DNA of 58,508 nucleotides from Nocardia salmonicida NBRC 13393 (GCF_001613085.1 NZ_BDBR01000058.1:1-58508); one strand, 5' to 3'. Positions 1-11,088 are shown, counted from the first letter of the stretch. Notes: generated by a model not told the origin, from the sequence alone. A program made the numbers and translations.

Positions 1-2004
1 GACGCCGAACTCGACCTCGGCCTCGACGTGGGCCTCGGCGCCGTGGCCGCGGTAGTCGCCGACGCCGCCGCCCAGGTGGGAGCCGGCCTCGACGTCGCCC
101 TGAACGTTGTCACCGGCGCGAACGTGGACGTGAACGCCGACCTCGGCGCCGACCTGGCCGCCGGTGTGACCGCCGGCCTCAACGGAGCTTTGAACGGCGC
201 GGTCGGTGTGGGTGGCGATCTTGCTGGTGGCGTCGGTGGTGCCTTGAACGGTGCGGTCGGTGCAGGTGCTGACCTGGCTGCTGGTCTCGGTGGTGCTGTG
301 AATGGCGCGGTCGGCCTGGGTGGCGATCTTGCTGCTGGCTTCGGTGGTGCCTTGAACGGTGCGGTCGGTGCAGGTGCTGACCTGGCCGCCGGTCTCAATG
401 GAGCTCTGAACGGTGCTGTCGGTGCAGGTGGCGACTTGGCTGCTGGTCTCGGTGGTGCTGTGAATGGCGCGGTCGGCCTGGGTGGCGATCTGGCTGGTGG
501 CGTCGGTGGCGCCCTGAACGGTGCTGTCGGCGTAGGTGGCGATCTGGCTGCCGGCCTCGGCAGTGTGGTCGGCGTCGGGGGTGATGTTGCCGCCGGCCTC
601 GGTGGTGTAGTGAACGGTGCGGCGGGTGCAGGTGTTGGGCTGGACAGTGCGCTGACCGGCACTGTCGGCGCGGGCGCCGATCTGGAGACCGGATTGAACG
701 CTGCGCTGGGCGGCGCGGCCGGCGCCGGTGTCGGTCTGGGTGGCGTGGTGTCCGGTGCGGCTGGTGCTGGTGCGGATCTCGCGGCCGGTCTCGATGGCGT
801 GGTCGGTGCGGGTGCCGGTCTCGGCGGTGCGCTGAACGGCGCGGTGGGTGCCGGTCTCGACGGTGCGGTGAATGGGGCAGTGACCGCGGGTGGCGATGTC
901 GCTACCGGTCTGGGCGGTGGCCTCGAAGCCGGTCTGAGCGGGGCGAGCACCGCTGTGGGTGGGCTCGGGGCAGGAGTCAACGGCGGGCTCGGTGCGGTGG
1001 CCAACGCGGGGGCGCAGGCTGCGGGCGGGCTCGGAGCCGCCGCGACCACCACGGCGATCACAGGTCTCGACGGTGTGGTCGGCGCGGAGTTCGGCACCGG
1101 CCTGGAAACCGGGCTCGGTGGCGCCGTATCGGCGGGCACGGGACTGATCGGCGGCATCACCGGCGGTGCGAGTGGTGAGTCGGATACCGGATTCGGTATC
1201 GACGGATCGCTCCTCGGCGGCGGCTCGGGGCAGGTCACGACCGGCTTGGAATCAGCGCTGTCCACCACGACAGGCATCGGCCTGACCACCGGCCTGCAGG
1301 GCGGTCTCGATACCGCGACGACTCTCGGCACCGACTTGTCCGGCGCTGTCACCTCGGGTGCACAGGCAGGTTTGAACGGTGCCGTCGAGTCCGGTGTGGG
1401 TCTGGCCGGTTCCGCGACCGGCGGTGCGCAGGCCGGCCTCGGCGGTCTCGTCGAGTCGGGTGTGGGTCTGGCCGGATCGGCGACCGGTGGTGCGCAGGCG
1501 GGTCTGAACGGTGCCGCCGACGTAGGCGCCGGGCTCGCGGGTTCCGCTGTCGGCGGTGCGCACACAGGGCTGACCGGTGCGGCGGAAACCGGCATCGGGC
1601 TGACAGGTTCCGCGACCGGCGGCGCCGAAATAGGAACCGGCCTCGAGACCGGCCTCGGCGGCTTCGGCGACGCGGGACTGTCCAGCAGCACCCAGCTCGC
1701 GGGCGGCTTCACCTCCGCCGTCGACGGCGCGGCACAGGGCAGCACCGCCGCGGTCGGCGGCCTCACCGGCCAGACCACGGCGACCTCGACAACCCAGGCC
1801 GACGCTTCCGGCACGGTCGGTGCGACGACGCAGGGCTCGGTCACCACCGCGGCCGATACCTGGTCCGCGGTCGACGTATCGAGCGCGTTCGGTTCCGGCC
1901 TGCACGGTTCCGAACTCGGCGGGACCGAGACGTCGCTGTTCGGTGAATCGAGCACCGTCACCGACCACGGACCTGAAGTGCACACCGACGGACTGTTCCA
2001 CTGA
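1..2004 (+). CDS. iniB: IniB-like Gly/Ala-rich repeat protein (5' partial)
   Basis: The frame is open from the first base, so the true start lies upstream; 667 residues are visible. Nearly the whole protein is Gly, Ala, Val, Leu, Asn and Asp. It has two tandem repeat blocks, 18-residue units near the start of the visible part and 22-residue units later, and a Ser/Thr-rich tail ending DGLFH. No membrane helix or catalytic motif is visible. IniB of mycobacteria is a similar repetitive protein encoded just before iniA and induced by cell-wall inhibitors; its biochemical role is unclear. The iniA start follows the stop by 17 bases, so the three genes form an operon. The identification rests on composition and on the two dynamin-like genes downstream; the N-terminal domain is not in view. 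Confidence 0.82.
   Translation, partial: DAELDLGLDVGLGAVAAVVADAAAQVGAGLDVALNVVTGANVDVNADLGADLAAGVTAGLNGALNGAVGVGGDLAGGVGGALNGAVGAGADLAAGLGGAVNGAVGLGGDLAAGFGGALNGAVGAGADLAAGLNGALNGAVGAGGDLAAGLGGAVNGAVGLGGDLAGGVGGALNGAVGVGGDLAAGLGSVVGVGGDVAAGLGGVVNGAAGAGVGLDSALTGTVGAGADLETGLNAALGGAAGAGVGLGGVVSGAAGAGADLAAGLDGVVGAGAGLGGALNGAVGAGLDGAVNGAVTAGGDVATGLGGGLEAGLSGASTAVGGLGAGVNGGLGAVANAGAQAAGGLGAAATTTAITGLDGVVGAEFGTGLETGLGGAVSAGTGLIGGITGGASGESDTGFGIDGSLLGGGSGQVTTGLESALSTTTGIGLTTGLQGGLDTATTLGTDLSGAVTSGAQAGLNGAVESGVGLAGSATGGAQAGLGGLVESGVGLAGSATGGAQAGLNGAADVGAGLAGSAVGGAHTGLTGAAETGIGLTGSATGGAEIGTGLETGLGGFGDAGLSSSTQLAGGFTSAVDGAAQGSTAAVGGLTGQTTATSTTQADASGTVGATTQGSVTTAADTWSAVDVSSAFGSGLHGSELGGTETSLFGESSTVTDHGPEVHTDGLFH
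181..558 (+). repeat. Seven 54-bp tandem repeats in iniB
   Basis: Seven consecutive units encode an 18-residue motif of the form NGALNGAVGxGxDLAxGx. The DNA units are nearly identical at many codons, for example recurring ggtgccttgaacggtgcggt. A shorter, degenerate unit follows. Such repeats can gain or lose copies by slippage or recombination. Confidence 0.85.
1357..1620 (+). repeat. Four 66-bp tandem repeats in iniB
   Basis: Four in-frame units encode a 22-residue motif of the form GAQAGLNGAVESGVGLAGSATG. The first two units are closest to each other; the fourth has diverged, with His and Thr replacing Gln and Ala. The period differs from the upstream 54-bp block, so this is a separate amplification. 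Confidence 0.8.
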
Positions 2005-2021
2005 GCGAAACGGGCGATGCG

Positions 2022-3860
2022 ATGACTGTTCTCGCACCGAACGCGGTGCCGCTGACGACGGTGTTGTCCGACACCGTCGCGGCGGCCCATGCCGCGGGCC
2101 GCGACGACCTGGTCGCACGCTTGGAGAAGGTGGCCGAGCGGGTGCGCGACCCGCGGCACCGGATCGTCGTCACCGGTCAGCTCGGTCAGGGCAAGAGCCG
2201 GTTCGTGAACGCGCTGCTCGGGATGGATGTGTGCCGGGTCGGCGACGACGCGACCACCGTGCTCCCCTTGCAGCTGTCCTACGGCGAGCAGCAGCGCGCG
2301 TACCTGGTGCTCACCGCGCCGGGAACCGACGAATCGCGAGTGGAGATCCCGTTCGACGAGATCGGCGCCGTCGATACCCGCAGCCCGCTGGCGCAGGGCC
2401 GACAGATCGTCCGGATCGAGGCCGAGCTGCCGATTCAGCTGCTCGCCGACGGCATCGTCCTGATCGATACCCCCGGCGTAGGCGGACACGGAAGTGTCTG
2501 CGCCGCGGGTGTACTCAGCCTCGCCGCGGCGGCCGACGCGGTGCTCGTGCTCTCCGACGCCTCCACCGAGCTCACCGAACCCGAGCTCACCTTCGTCCGG
2601 CAGATCCGCGAAATGTGTCCCGCGGTCGCCGTCCTGCTCACCAAGACGGATCTGTATCCGCACTGGCGTCAGGTGCTCGAGGCCGACCGCGCCCATCTCG
2701 CCCGCGCGCAAGCCGAGGTCGCGTTGATCCCGGTGTCGGCGCTGCTGCGCGCGCACGCCCTGCGTCTGCAGGACGCGCAGCTCGGCCTGGAATCCGGATT
2801 CGGCGTGCTGTTCGGTTTTCTGCGCGATCGGGTCGTCGCCCGCGACCAGGCGATCTCGCGGCAGGCAGTGGCTCGCGAATTGTCTTCGGCGGCAGAACAT
2901 CTGGCGCTGGCGCTGGGCAGCGAACTGGTCGCGCTGCGCGATCCGGCAAGCGGCACAGCGGCAGTCAGCGAGCTGCAGTCGGCGCGTGCGGCGGCCGAGG
3001 ACCTGCAGCGGCGCACCGCGAGCTGGCAGCAGACCCTCGCCGACGGCATCACCGACCTCGTCGGCGATGTCGACCACGACCTGCGCGACCGCCTGCGCGG
3101 TATCGCCCGCACCGGCCAGGAGTGGATCGACGAGAACGATCCGGGCAGGCATTGGGGCGCGATCACCGAATGGCTCACCGGCTCCGTGGACACCGCGCTC
3201 GGCGACAACCTGGTACTGACCCATCACAGAACAGAACTGCTCGCCGAACGGATCGCCGACCACTTCAGGGAGGTCGGCGCGGTCGAGCTGCCGCAGGTGC
3301 ACGCTGAGATGGATGAAGAGAGCGGCCTGGTGAGCTCCGGTTCCCTGGCCGATCTCGAACCGGATATCGGCTTCACGAGCAAGGTGCTCGTCGGTATGCG
3401 CGGCTCCTACGGCGGCGTGCTGATGATCGGTCTGGCCACGACCTTCGCCGGCCTGGCCATGCTCAACCCGATCTCCCTCGGCGCGGGTCTGATCGTCGGC
3501 GGCAAGGCCTATCGCGACGACAAGTCGGCCCGACTGGCGCGGCGCCGCGTCGAGGCCAACGGGGAGGTTCGCCGGTTTCTCGACGACGTGGCGTTCCAGG
3601 CGGCCAAGGACACCAAAGACCGGCTGCACCGCATCCACCGAGCGCTGCGCGACCACTTCGCCGGCGTGGCCGAACGCAGTCTGCGCTCGATCGACGCGTC
3701 CCTGCGAGCAGCACAGGAAGCGGCGGCGATGGCCGCCGCGCACCGCGCCGAGCGCACCGTCGTGCTGGAACGCCAACTGCACGCGGTCGCCGAGCTGCGG
3801 CGTTACGCGGAATCGATGCAGATCGAACCGAGACGGGCCGACGGTACGGTATCTGGGTGA
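2022..3860 (+). CDS. iniA: IniA-like dynamin-family GTPase
   Basis: A 612-residue bacterial dynamin-like protein. The G domain shows a P-loop GQLGQGKS at about residues 52-59, the G3 motif DTPG at 149-152 and the G4 motif TKTD at 207-210. A helical region follows, and a hydrophobic hairpin at about residues 464-497 would insert in or anchor to the membrane, as in mycobacterial IniA. Family knowledge: IniA and IniC are membrane-remodelling GTPases from an operon induced by isoniazid and ethambutol, and IniA is linked to drug tolerance. The stop overlaps the GTG start of the next gene by four bases, indicating translational coupling. Confidence 0.88.
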   Translation: MTVLAPNAVPLTTVLSDTVAAAHAAGRDDLVARLEKVAERVRDPRHRIVVTGQLGQGKSRFVNALLGMDVCRVGDDATTVLPLQLSYGEQQRAYLVLTAPGTDESRVEIPFDEIGAVDTRSPLAQGRQIVRIEAELPIQLLADGIVLIDTPGVGGHGSVCAAGVLSLAAAADAVLVLSDASTELTEPELTFVRQIREMCPAVAVLLTKTDLYPHWRQVLEADRAHLARAQAEVALIPVSALLRAHALRLQDAQLGLESGFGVLFGFLRDRVVARDQAISRQAVARELSSAAEHLALALGSELVALRDPASGTAAVSELQSARAAAEDLQRRTASWQQTLADGITDLVGDVDHDLRDRLRGIARTGQEWIDENDPGRHWGAITEWLTGSVDTALGDNLVLTHHRTELLAERIADHFREVGAVELPQVHAEMDEESGLVSSGSLADLEPDIGFTSKVLVGMRGSYGGVLMIGLATTFAGLAMLNPISLGAGLIVGGKAYRDDKSARLARRRVEANGEVRRFLDDVAFQAAKDTKDRLHRIHRALRDHFAGVAERSLRSIDASLRAAQEAAAMAAAHRAERTVVLERQLHAVAELRRYAESMQIEPRRADGTVSG

Positions 3861-5419
3861 CCCACCGTTTCGACACCGCCGCGCCCGGCGACCGGACCAC
3901 ACCCAGGATCCTGACCGAGGCGCACGAGTTGGTCGGCGCGGCGGCGCGGGCATTCGCTCGCGACGAGTACGCGCGCACGCTGCTGGCCGAATGCGACTAC
4001 CGATTGCGTGAGCCGCTGCGCGTCGCGTTGGCCGGTTCGATCAAGGCGGGCAAGTCGACGTTGCTGAACGCGCTGGTGGGCCAGGCCGTCGCCCCGACCG
4101 ATGCCACCGAGTGCACCCGCGTCGTCACCTGGTATCGCGACGGCGCGACCCCCACGGTCACCGCGCACGCCGCCGACGGCTCGCGCGCGAATGTGATCGT
4201 GCGCCGTGGAAGTGGCGCACACGGCCTGACCTTCGACCTGAACGGTCTGCACTGGGACGCGCGCGGTCCCCGCGAGGTGGACCATCTCGAGGTCGGCTGG
4301 CCCTCGGCCGCGCTGTCACAGACCACGATCATCGACACCCCCGGCACGTCGTCGCTCTCGCGCGAGGTGTCGCTGCGTACCGCACGATTGCTCACTCCCA
4401 CTGATACCGGGAGTGATCCGCGAGCGGTCGGCGCTCCGATCTCGGTGCCGGGGGCCGATGCCGTCGTGTATCTGCTGCGCCGTCTCGACGCCACCGATGT
4501 GAGTTTCCTCGAGCAGATCGGGGCGGGCGCCGGTGGTGCGGGCCCGCTCGGTGTGATCGGGGTGGTGTCGCGCGCCGACGAGATCGGTTCCGGCCGCATC
4601 GACGCGTTGCATTCGGCTCGCGATGTGGCCGCCAGGTTCGCCGGTGAGCTGGAACGAACCGGCCTGTGCCAGGCGGTGATTCCGGTGGCGGGCCTACTGG
4701 CGTTCGCCGCTTCGACGCTGCGGCAGCCGGAGTTCGCGGCGTTCGAGGCGTTGTCCACGGTGCCGGCGGAAGACCTCGGGATCGCGTTGCTCTCGGCAGA
4801 CCGATTCGCCCGCGCCGACATCGCGCTGCCGGTGGCTCCCGAACTCCGCGCGCAGCTGGTGGATCGCTTCGGCCTGTTCGGTATTCGCATGGCCACCATG
4901 CTGATTCGCCTCGGAGTTCGCGATTCTTCCTCGCTGGCAGCGGAATTGGCGGCCCGCAGCGGCATCGACGAACTGCGTTCGGTGCTGGAGGTCCAATTCG
5001 GCCAGCGCGCCGACGAACTGAAGGCGCATTCGGCGCTGAGCACGCTGGACCGGATCCTGGCCGCCTACCCCGGCACCGAGGCCGACGACCTGCGCCCGCG
5101 CGTGCGCGCACGGCTCGCCGACGTCCACGGTTTCACCGAACTCCGACTGCTCGGCCGCCTGCGCACCGACGAATTACCTTTGCCCCCAGCGGTACTCGCC
5201 GACCTGCACCGCATTCTCGGCGGCGTCGGGGTAGCGGCGCATCTCCGCCTCGGGCTGTCGGCCGAGGCGGACCCGGACGCCCTGCACGCCGCGGCTTTCG
5301 CCGCCGCTCGTGCCTGGCGAGCCCGAGCGGCCCACCCCCTCGCCGACCAGGCCACCGCCACCGCCTGCCGAGCCGCGGCCCGCAGCGCCGAGGGAATCCT
5401 GGCCGAACTTCCCCGGTGA
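3857..5419 (+). CDS. iniC: IniC-like dynamin-family GTPase
   Basis: A 520-residue second dynamin-like GTPase. The P-loop GSIKAGKS lies at about residues 60-67 and the G3 motif DTPG at 160-163, followed by a long helical region rich in Ala, Leu and Arg. No strong membrane hairpin like that of IniA is obvious, so it may act with IniA, as paired bacterial dynamins often do; that pairing is inference. The GTG start sits inside the stop of iniA (GTGA overlap). It is the last gene of the operon; the next gene converges 21 bases later. Confidence 0.85.
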   Translation: MTHRFDTAAPGDRTTPRILTEAHELVGAAARAFARDEYARTLLAECDYRLREPLRVALAGSIKAGKSTLLNALVGQAVAPTDATECTRVVTWYRDGATPTVTAHAADGSRANVIVRRGSGAHGLTFDLNGLHWDARGPREVDHLEVGWPSAALSQTTIIDTPGTSSLSREVSLRTARLLTPTDTGSDPRAVGAPISVPGADAVVYLLRRLDATDVSFLEQIGAGAGGAGPLGVIGVVSRADEIGSGRIDALHSARDVAARFAGELERTGLCQAVIPVAGLLAFAASTLRQPEFAAFEALSTVPAEDLGIALLSADRFARADIALPVAPELRAQLVDRFGLFGIRMATMLIRLGVRDSSSLAAELAARSGIDELRSVLEVQFGQRADELKAHSALSTLDRILAAYPGTEADDLRPRVRARLADVHGFTELRLLGRLRTDELPLPPAVLADLHRILGGVGVAAHLRLGLSAEADPDALHAAAFAAARAWRARAAHPLADQATATACRAAARSAEGILAELPR

Positions 5420-5440
5420 ACGCCGCGGATCACGAGCCGC

Positions 5441-5716
5441 TCAGATGAAGTAGGCAGTCCCCGAAGAACTTCCGGTCCCGTACCCCAAGCTCTTGGCGAA
5501 CTCCCGAACCGCGATCAACGCATTCCCCACCGGCCCCGGATCGCTGCACGACCCCCCGACCGAGGAGAACGTGCACCCATCATCGGCGATGGCGACCCCG
5601 CTGTCGGCCACGGCGCTTCCCCCGGCCGAGACCATCCCGCCCCCGGCCAAGGCGGCGACCACAGCCACTCCGCCGAACGCCCGCTTCCACTGAACTCTGC
5701 TCATCGATGCACGCAT
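5441..5716 (-). CDS. Small secreted protein, unknown function
   Basis: A 91-residue protein with a classical signal peptide: basic residues at 3-12, a hydrophobic core to about residue 36 and an Ala-rich cleavage region near SAVADS. The mature part is only about 50 residues, has two Cys in a short CTFSSVGGSC loop that could form a disulfide, and ends in a Gly/Ser-rich tail. I do not recognise the family. It converges on iniC and is separated from the upstream minus-strand genes by a hairpin, so it is probably transcribed alone. Confidence 0.6.
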   Translation of the reverse strand: MRASMSRVQWKRAFGGVAVVAALAGGGMVSAGGSAVADSGVAIADDGCTFSSVGGSCSDPGPVGNALIAVREFAKSLGYGTGSSSGTAYFI

Positions 5717-5758
5717 ACCCCGAAACTAGTGCCGGACCGAACTGTTTCGCACCCCTAT

Positions 5759-5784
5759 CGTTGCCCCGAATTCTCGGGGCAACG
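5759..5784 (-). terminator. Perfect 11-bp hairpin between minus-strand genes
   Basis: CGTTGCCCCGA and TCGGGGCAACG form a perfect 11-bp stem around the loop ATTC. It lies 27 bases past the stop of the 108-residue gene in its direction of transcription. There is no T-tract, as is common for actinobacterial terminators. Because it lies 43 bases upstream of the next minus-strand gene, an operator role cannot be excluded. Confidence 0.55.
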
Positions 5785-5811
5785 CGCTCGTCGAGCGTGC
5801 GGTAGGGCTGA

Positions 5812-6138
5812 TCACTCACCCAGCTTCGGCACAACCTCCTCCGCGAGGTACTGCTCGATCCCACGCCCGGCCCGCTCCGCCTGGACGACCGTGGCGCCGC
5901 GCTCCTGGGCCGCAGCCGTCAAGACCTCCCGGGAGTCGGGTTCGACCCCACCCCCGATCACCAGCATGCGAACCCGCTCACGCCCGAGGATCGCGAGTGC
6001 CTCGTCGTCGGTGGTCGACCCGAGGACGCGAAATCCGAGCTCGCCCACATAGCCGAGTGCGGCATCGACGACTTCGCGCCCGCGCCCGACGGCAAGCAGA
6101 TCAACTGTGTACATGAGTTTCCGTCCTTGCTGTTTCAT
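5812..6138 (-). CDS. Small alpha/beta protein coupled to an MFS exporter
   Basis: 108 residues with alternating strand and helix segments, reminiscent of a small Rossmann or receiver-like fold (YTVDLLAVGRG near the start, RVRMLVIGGGV in the middle). No phospho-acceptor triad or cofactor motif is clear, so the function is unknown. The ATG at 6138 overlaps the stop of the upstream exporter gene as ATGA, implying translational coupling. A second ATG at 6114 has a better ribosome binding site (GGACGG) and would give a 100-residue protein starting MYTVDLL. Either start keeps it in the exporter operon. Confidence 0.6.
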   Translation of the reverse strand: MKQQGRKLMYTVDLLAVGRGREVVDAALGYVGELGFRVLGSTTDDEALAILGRERVRMLVIGGGVEPDSREVLTAAAQERGATVVQAERAGRGIEQYLAEEVVPKLGE

Positions 6139-7826
6139 ACAGTGACGATTTCCGGCTCGTCATCATCGAGCACGCGTTGTTCCAGCTTGGCCTCCTTCGG
6201 CAGTGCCAAGAACCCGAGGCATACCAACAGCAGCATCCCGGCGCCGTAGGACAGCGTGTACCGGAACGTCTCGGCGAAGTTCACCGCGTTCGCCTCGGTG
6301 CCCGCCTCGGCCAGTACCCGCGAGATCGCCGATTCGCCAACAGGATTCGACTGACAACTGTCAGGGGTCACGGCCGGATCATCCTCCGCCGACCGATCGT
6401 GCACGCACGCCGCGAACCCGGCCACGATCTGATCCTGGACCTCTGTCGGCACTCCCTCTAGCGCCAGTTCCGCCCGGATATCGGGTGTCACGGCAGCCAC
6501 CCCGAGATCGGAATCCCGGTCCAGGACGGTGAAGAACAGCACGCCGACCAATGCGACGCCCAGCGCGGTTCCCAACTGCTGCCCCGTGTTCAGCAGTCCG
6601 GAGGCCGACCCGGCCTCGCGCTGCGGTACCTGCCCGAGCAGCAGATCCAGCGTCGGCGCCACCACCATCCCGAACCCCGCGCCGGTGAGCAACAACGGCA
6701 ATGCCATCTGCCACGAAGTGAATTCGCTTCCGTACCGCACCCCCATCGCGCCGTACAGCGCGAACCCCGCCGCGTTCACCAGTGCCCCGATCATCAACAC
6801 CCGCCGCCCGTACCGAGCCGCCAGTACTCCGACCGAAAGCCCCGCTCCCACACCGGCTCCCACCGCGAACAGCGCCGATGTGAGCCCGGCTCGCAACGGC
6901 GACCACCCGAGCCCGCCCTGCATGAACAACGTCCACACCAGGAAGAACCCGCCCATGGCGATCCAGAACAGCAACCAGGTTCCCACCCCGACCGCGAACG
7001 GCCGAGACCGGAAGAGCCCGAGGTCGACCAGCGGCGAACGCCCTGCCCGAGCCAGCCCACGCTCGTAGAACAGGAACCCGACGAACATCGCGAGGGCCGC
7101 GGCGATCATGACGAAAACCCACGCGGGCCAGTCGAGTCGACGTCCCTCGGTCAACGGGTAGACCAGCAGCAGTACGGACGAAACCGCCAGCACCATCCCG
7201 ACCGGATCCAGTCGAGGCGGCGTAGCCGACTTCGAATCACTCATCACGAACCACGCCGCGATGAACCCCGCGATGCCGATCGGGATGTTCACCAAGAAGA
7301 TCGGCCGCCACGCCAACCCGAACAGGTCGGCCTGCACCAGGACGCCGCCGAGCGCGAGACCCACCGCCGAGGCCGACCCGCCGACGCCGCTGTAGATGGC
7401 AATCGCTTTGGCTCGCTCCTCCTTCGGGAACGTCGTCTGGATGATGGCCAGAATCTGCGGCACCATCAGCGCCCCCATCGCACCTTGGGCGAAGCGGGAG
7501 CCGATGAGCACGGCCGGATCGGTGGCCAGCCCGCAGGCCGCCGAGGCGATCGTGAAACCGGCCATGCCGGTGAGGAATACGCGTTTGCGGCCGTAGATGT
7601 CGCCGAGTCGCCCACCGGTGATCAACACCGCGGCGAAGGCGAGAACGTAGGCCGCGATGATCCATTCGAGCTGTGAGTACTCGGCGTGCAGGTCGTTGCG
7701 AATACTCGGCACGGCCACGTTCACGATGGTCACGTCGAGTAGATCCATGAAGCCGGCGGCCAGGACCACCGCGAAGGCGATCCAGCGCCGGGGATCGGCG
7801 TCGGGGGGAGTGGGGGAGGTAGTCAC
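6135..7826 (-). CDS. MFS drug exporter, DHA2 (14-TM) family
   Basis: 563 residues with about 14 hydrophobic segments. The N-terminal half carries the MFS signature GGRLGDIYGRKRVF between helices 2 and 3, and the family-typical GGVLVQADLFGLAWRPIFLVNIPIG around helix 6. This is the EmrB/QacA type of proton-coupled multidrug exporter in the cytoplasmic membrane. A loop before the last helix has acidic residues and two Cys. It is divergent from a MarR-type gene across a 111-base spacer with an inverted repeat, so repression relieved by a drug-like ligand is the likely control. The substrate cannot be inferred. Confidence 0.88.
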   Translation of the reverse strand: MTTSPTPPDADPRRWIAFAVVLAAGFMDLLDVTIVNVAVPSIRNDLHAEYSQLEWIIAAYVLAFAAVLITGGRLGDIYGRKRVFLTGMAGFTIASAACGLATDPAVLIGSRFAQGAMGALMVPQILAIIQTTFPKEERAKAIAIYSGVGGSASAVGLALGGVLVQADLFGLAWRPIFLVNIPIGIAGFIAAWFVMSDSKSATPPRLDPVGMVLAVSSVLLLVYPLTEGRRLDWPAWVFVMIAAALAMFVGFLFYERGLARAGRSPLVDLGLFRSRPFAVGVGTWLLFWIAMGGFFLVWTLFMQGGLGWSPLRAGLTSALFAVGAGVGAGLSVGVLAARYGRRVLMIGALVNAAGFALYGAMGVRYGSEFTSWQMALPLLLTGAGFGMVVAPTLDLLLGQVPQREAGSASGLLNTGQQLGTALGVALVGVLFFTVLDRDSDLGVAAVTPDIRAELALEGVPTEVQDQIVAGFAACVHDRSAEDDPAVTPDSCQSNPVGESAISRVLAEAGTEANAVNFAETFRYTLSYGAGMLLLVCLGFLALPKEAKLEQRVLDDDEPEIVTV

Positions 7827-7879
7827 GATGGTCTCTCTTCGAGTAGGGAGTGGAGACCTCTCAAACTATGCACCTCAAG

Positions 7880-7892
7880 TGATTATCAATCA
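7880..7892. promoter_or_regulatory. Candidate MarR operator in a divergent promoter
   Basis: TGATT-ATC-AATCA is an inverted repeat with perfect 5-bp arms, placed in the only AT-rich part of the spacer between the exporter and the MarR gene. Its position about 50 bases from both starts suits a shared operator for autorepression and exporter repression. The assignment is inferred from symmetry and position. Confidence 0.45.
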
Positions 7893-7937
7893 ATAGGGCA
7901 ATCATGAATGGTGCGTTAATCGGCGTATCGTAGGGGT

Positions 7938-8402
7938 GTGACCGACCCGACGCAGCTGTCGACCCACGCCGGATTCCTCCTCGGCCAACTGGGCTTCCAT
8001 ACCGCCTACCGCTTCAGCGATCTGCTGGCGCCGCTCGGTATCAAGCCGCGCCACTTCGGCATGCTGAAACTCCTGAGCGCCCATGACGGCCGCACTCAGC
8101 AGGAGCTCGGCGAGGCGCTGGAGATCCATCGCAATGTGATGGTCGGCCTGGTGGACGACCTGGAGAAACGCAACCTCGTGGAGCGTCGTCGCCACCCGAG
8201 CGACCGCCGTGCCCACGCCCTTCATCTCCTGCCCGCCGCCCATGCCCTCCTGGTCGAAGCCGAGCAGCGGGTGGCCGAGTTGGACGCCGAACTCCTGTCG
8301 CCGCTGCCTCCCGAGGATCGCGCCGTCTTCCTCGATCTCCTGCGCCGAACCGCCGAGGGCAACGGCTTGCGTCCCGGCATCCACCCGGGCCTCACCCGAT
8401 AA
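7938..8402 (+). CDS. MarR-family transcriptional regulator
   Basis: 154 residues with a winged helix-turn-helix: a recognition segment TQQELGEALEIHRNVMVGLVDDLEKRNLV followed by the wing RRRHPSDRRAHALHLLPAAH, the usual MarR DxR signature. Flanking helices would form the dimer interface. It is divergent from the MFS exporter, the standard arrangement for a MarR repressor of an efflux gene, and the spacer carries a candidate operator. The ligand is unknown. The start is GTG at 7938. Confidence 0.85.
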   Translation: MTDPTQLSTHAGFLLGQLGFHTAYRFSDLLAPLGIKPRHFGMLKLLSAHDGRTQQELGEALEIHRNVMVGLVDDLEKRNLVERRRHPSDRRAHALHLLPAAHALLVEAEQRVAELDAELLSPLPPEDRAVFLDLLRRTAEGNGLRPGIHPGLTR

Positions 8403-8500
8403 CTCCGTCTCCGGACCGTCACGATCCAGCATCGGGGGCTGCAGTTGAGCGCACTCGTGGCAAGAATGGCCGGGGGGCGGGAAGTTTTTTTCGGGTGGCG

Positions 8501-8526
8501 GGAATGAATCGCCGCAGCTACTGGTT
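8501..8526 (+). promoter_or_regulatory. Possible SigH/SigR-type promoter of dnaK
   Basis: GGAAT and GTT are separated by 18 bases, matching the actinobacterial SigR/SigH pattern (GGAAT, 18-19 bases, GTT). Transcription would start near 8533, just ahead of the HAIR element. SigH control of dnaK is known in mycobacteria; here it is a pattern match only. Confidence 0.4.
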
Positions 8527-8540
8527 GTGCCGATCAACAA

Positions 8541-8561
8541 CCTGAGCGAACCTGACTCAAC
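8541..8561 (+). promoter_or_regulatory. HAIR element (HspR operator) upstream of dnaK
   Basis: CCTGAGC, a 7-base spacer and ACTCAAC match the HspR-associated inverted repeat consensus CTTGAGT-N7-ACTCAAG at 11 of 14 arm positions with exact spacing. It lies about 90 bases before the dnaK start. HspR is encoded at the end of the same operon, so this implies autorepression with DnaK as co-repressor, as established in Streptomyces and mycobacteria. Confidence 0.8.
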
Positions 8562-8653
8562 TTCGGGTTGACTCGCGGTGGATCTCGAAGGCAGGATTGA
8601 GCCCACTACGCTCAGCGTTGCAATAACCGAACGTCAAACAGGAGGAAACCACT

Positions 8654-10515
<1,862 letters not shown>

Positions 10516-10519
<4 letters not shown>

Positions 10520-11088
10520 CCGAGGCGAACTCCTCGGAGCAGGAGTTGGTCGACGACATTCTGGAAGACACCGCCGACGAGAACGCGGAGGCCGCCACGG
10601 CGGACTCCGCCCTCGACGCCGACGTTGTCGAGCCGGAGAACGACGAGCTGGCCGAGCGCACCGCCGACCTGCAGCGGTTGACCGCGGAATACGCGAACTA
10701 CCGCCGCCGCGTCGAGCGCGACCGTCAGGCCAACATCGATGCCGCCAAGGCCTCGGTGGTCACCGAATTGCTCGCGGTGCTGGACGATCTGGATCGGGCG
10801 AGGGCGCACGGCGACCTCGATTCCGGCCCACTGAAGTCCGTCGCCGACAAGCTCGAGACCGCGCTCACCAAGCAAGGTCTCGTCGAATTCGGTTCCACCG
10901 GTGACCCGTTCGACCCCACGCTGCACGAGGCAGTGCAGCACGAGGGTTCGGGCGCCGACCCGGTGATCGGCATCGTCATGCGCAAGGGCTATCGGTTCGG
11001 CGACCGGGTGCTTCGGCACGCGCTGGTCGGGGTAACCGATGCCGAGACCGCGGGGGCATCGGATCCGGATGCCGGCGACAGTCAATAA
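10516..11088 (+). CDS. grpE: Nucleotide exchange factor GrpE
   Basis: 190 residues. An acidic, disordered N-terminus is followed by the long dimerising helix (ELAERTADLQRLTAEYANYR RRVERD region) and the C-terminal beta domain containing PTLHEAVQHEGS and the conserved tail RVLRHALVGV. GrpE releases ADP from DnaK. The GTG start overlaps the dnaK stop by four bases, so the two are translationally coupled and probably made in fixed proportion. dnaJ follows after 24 bases. Confidence 0.96.
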
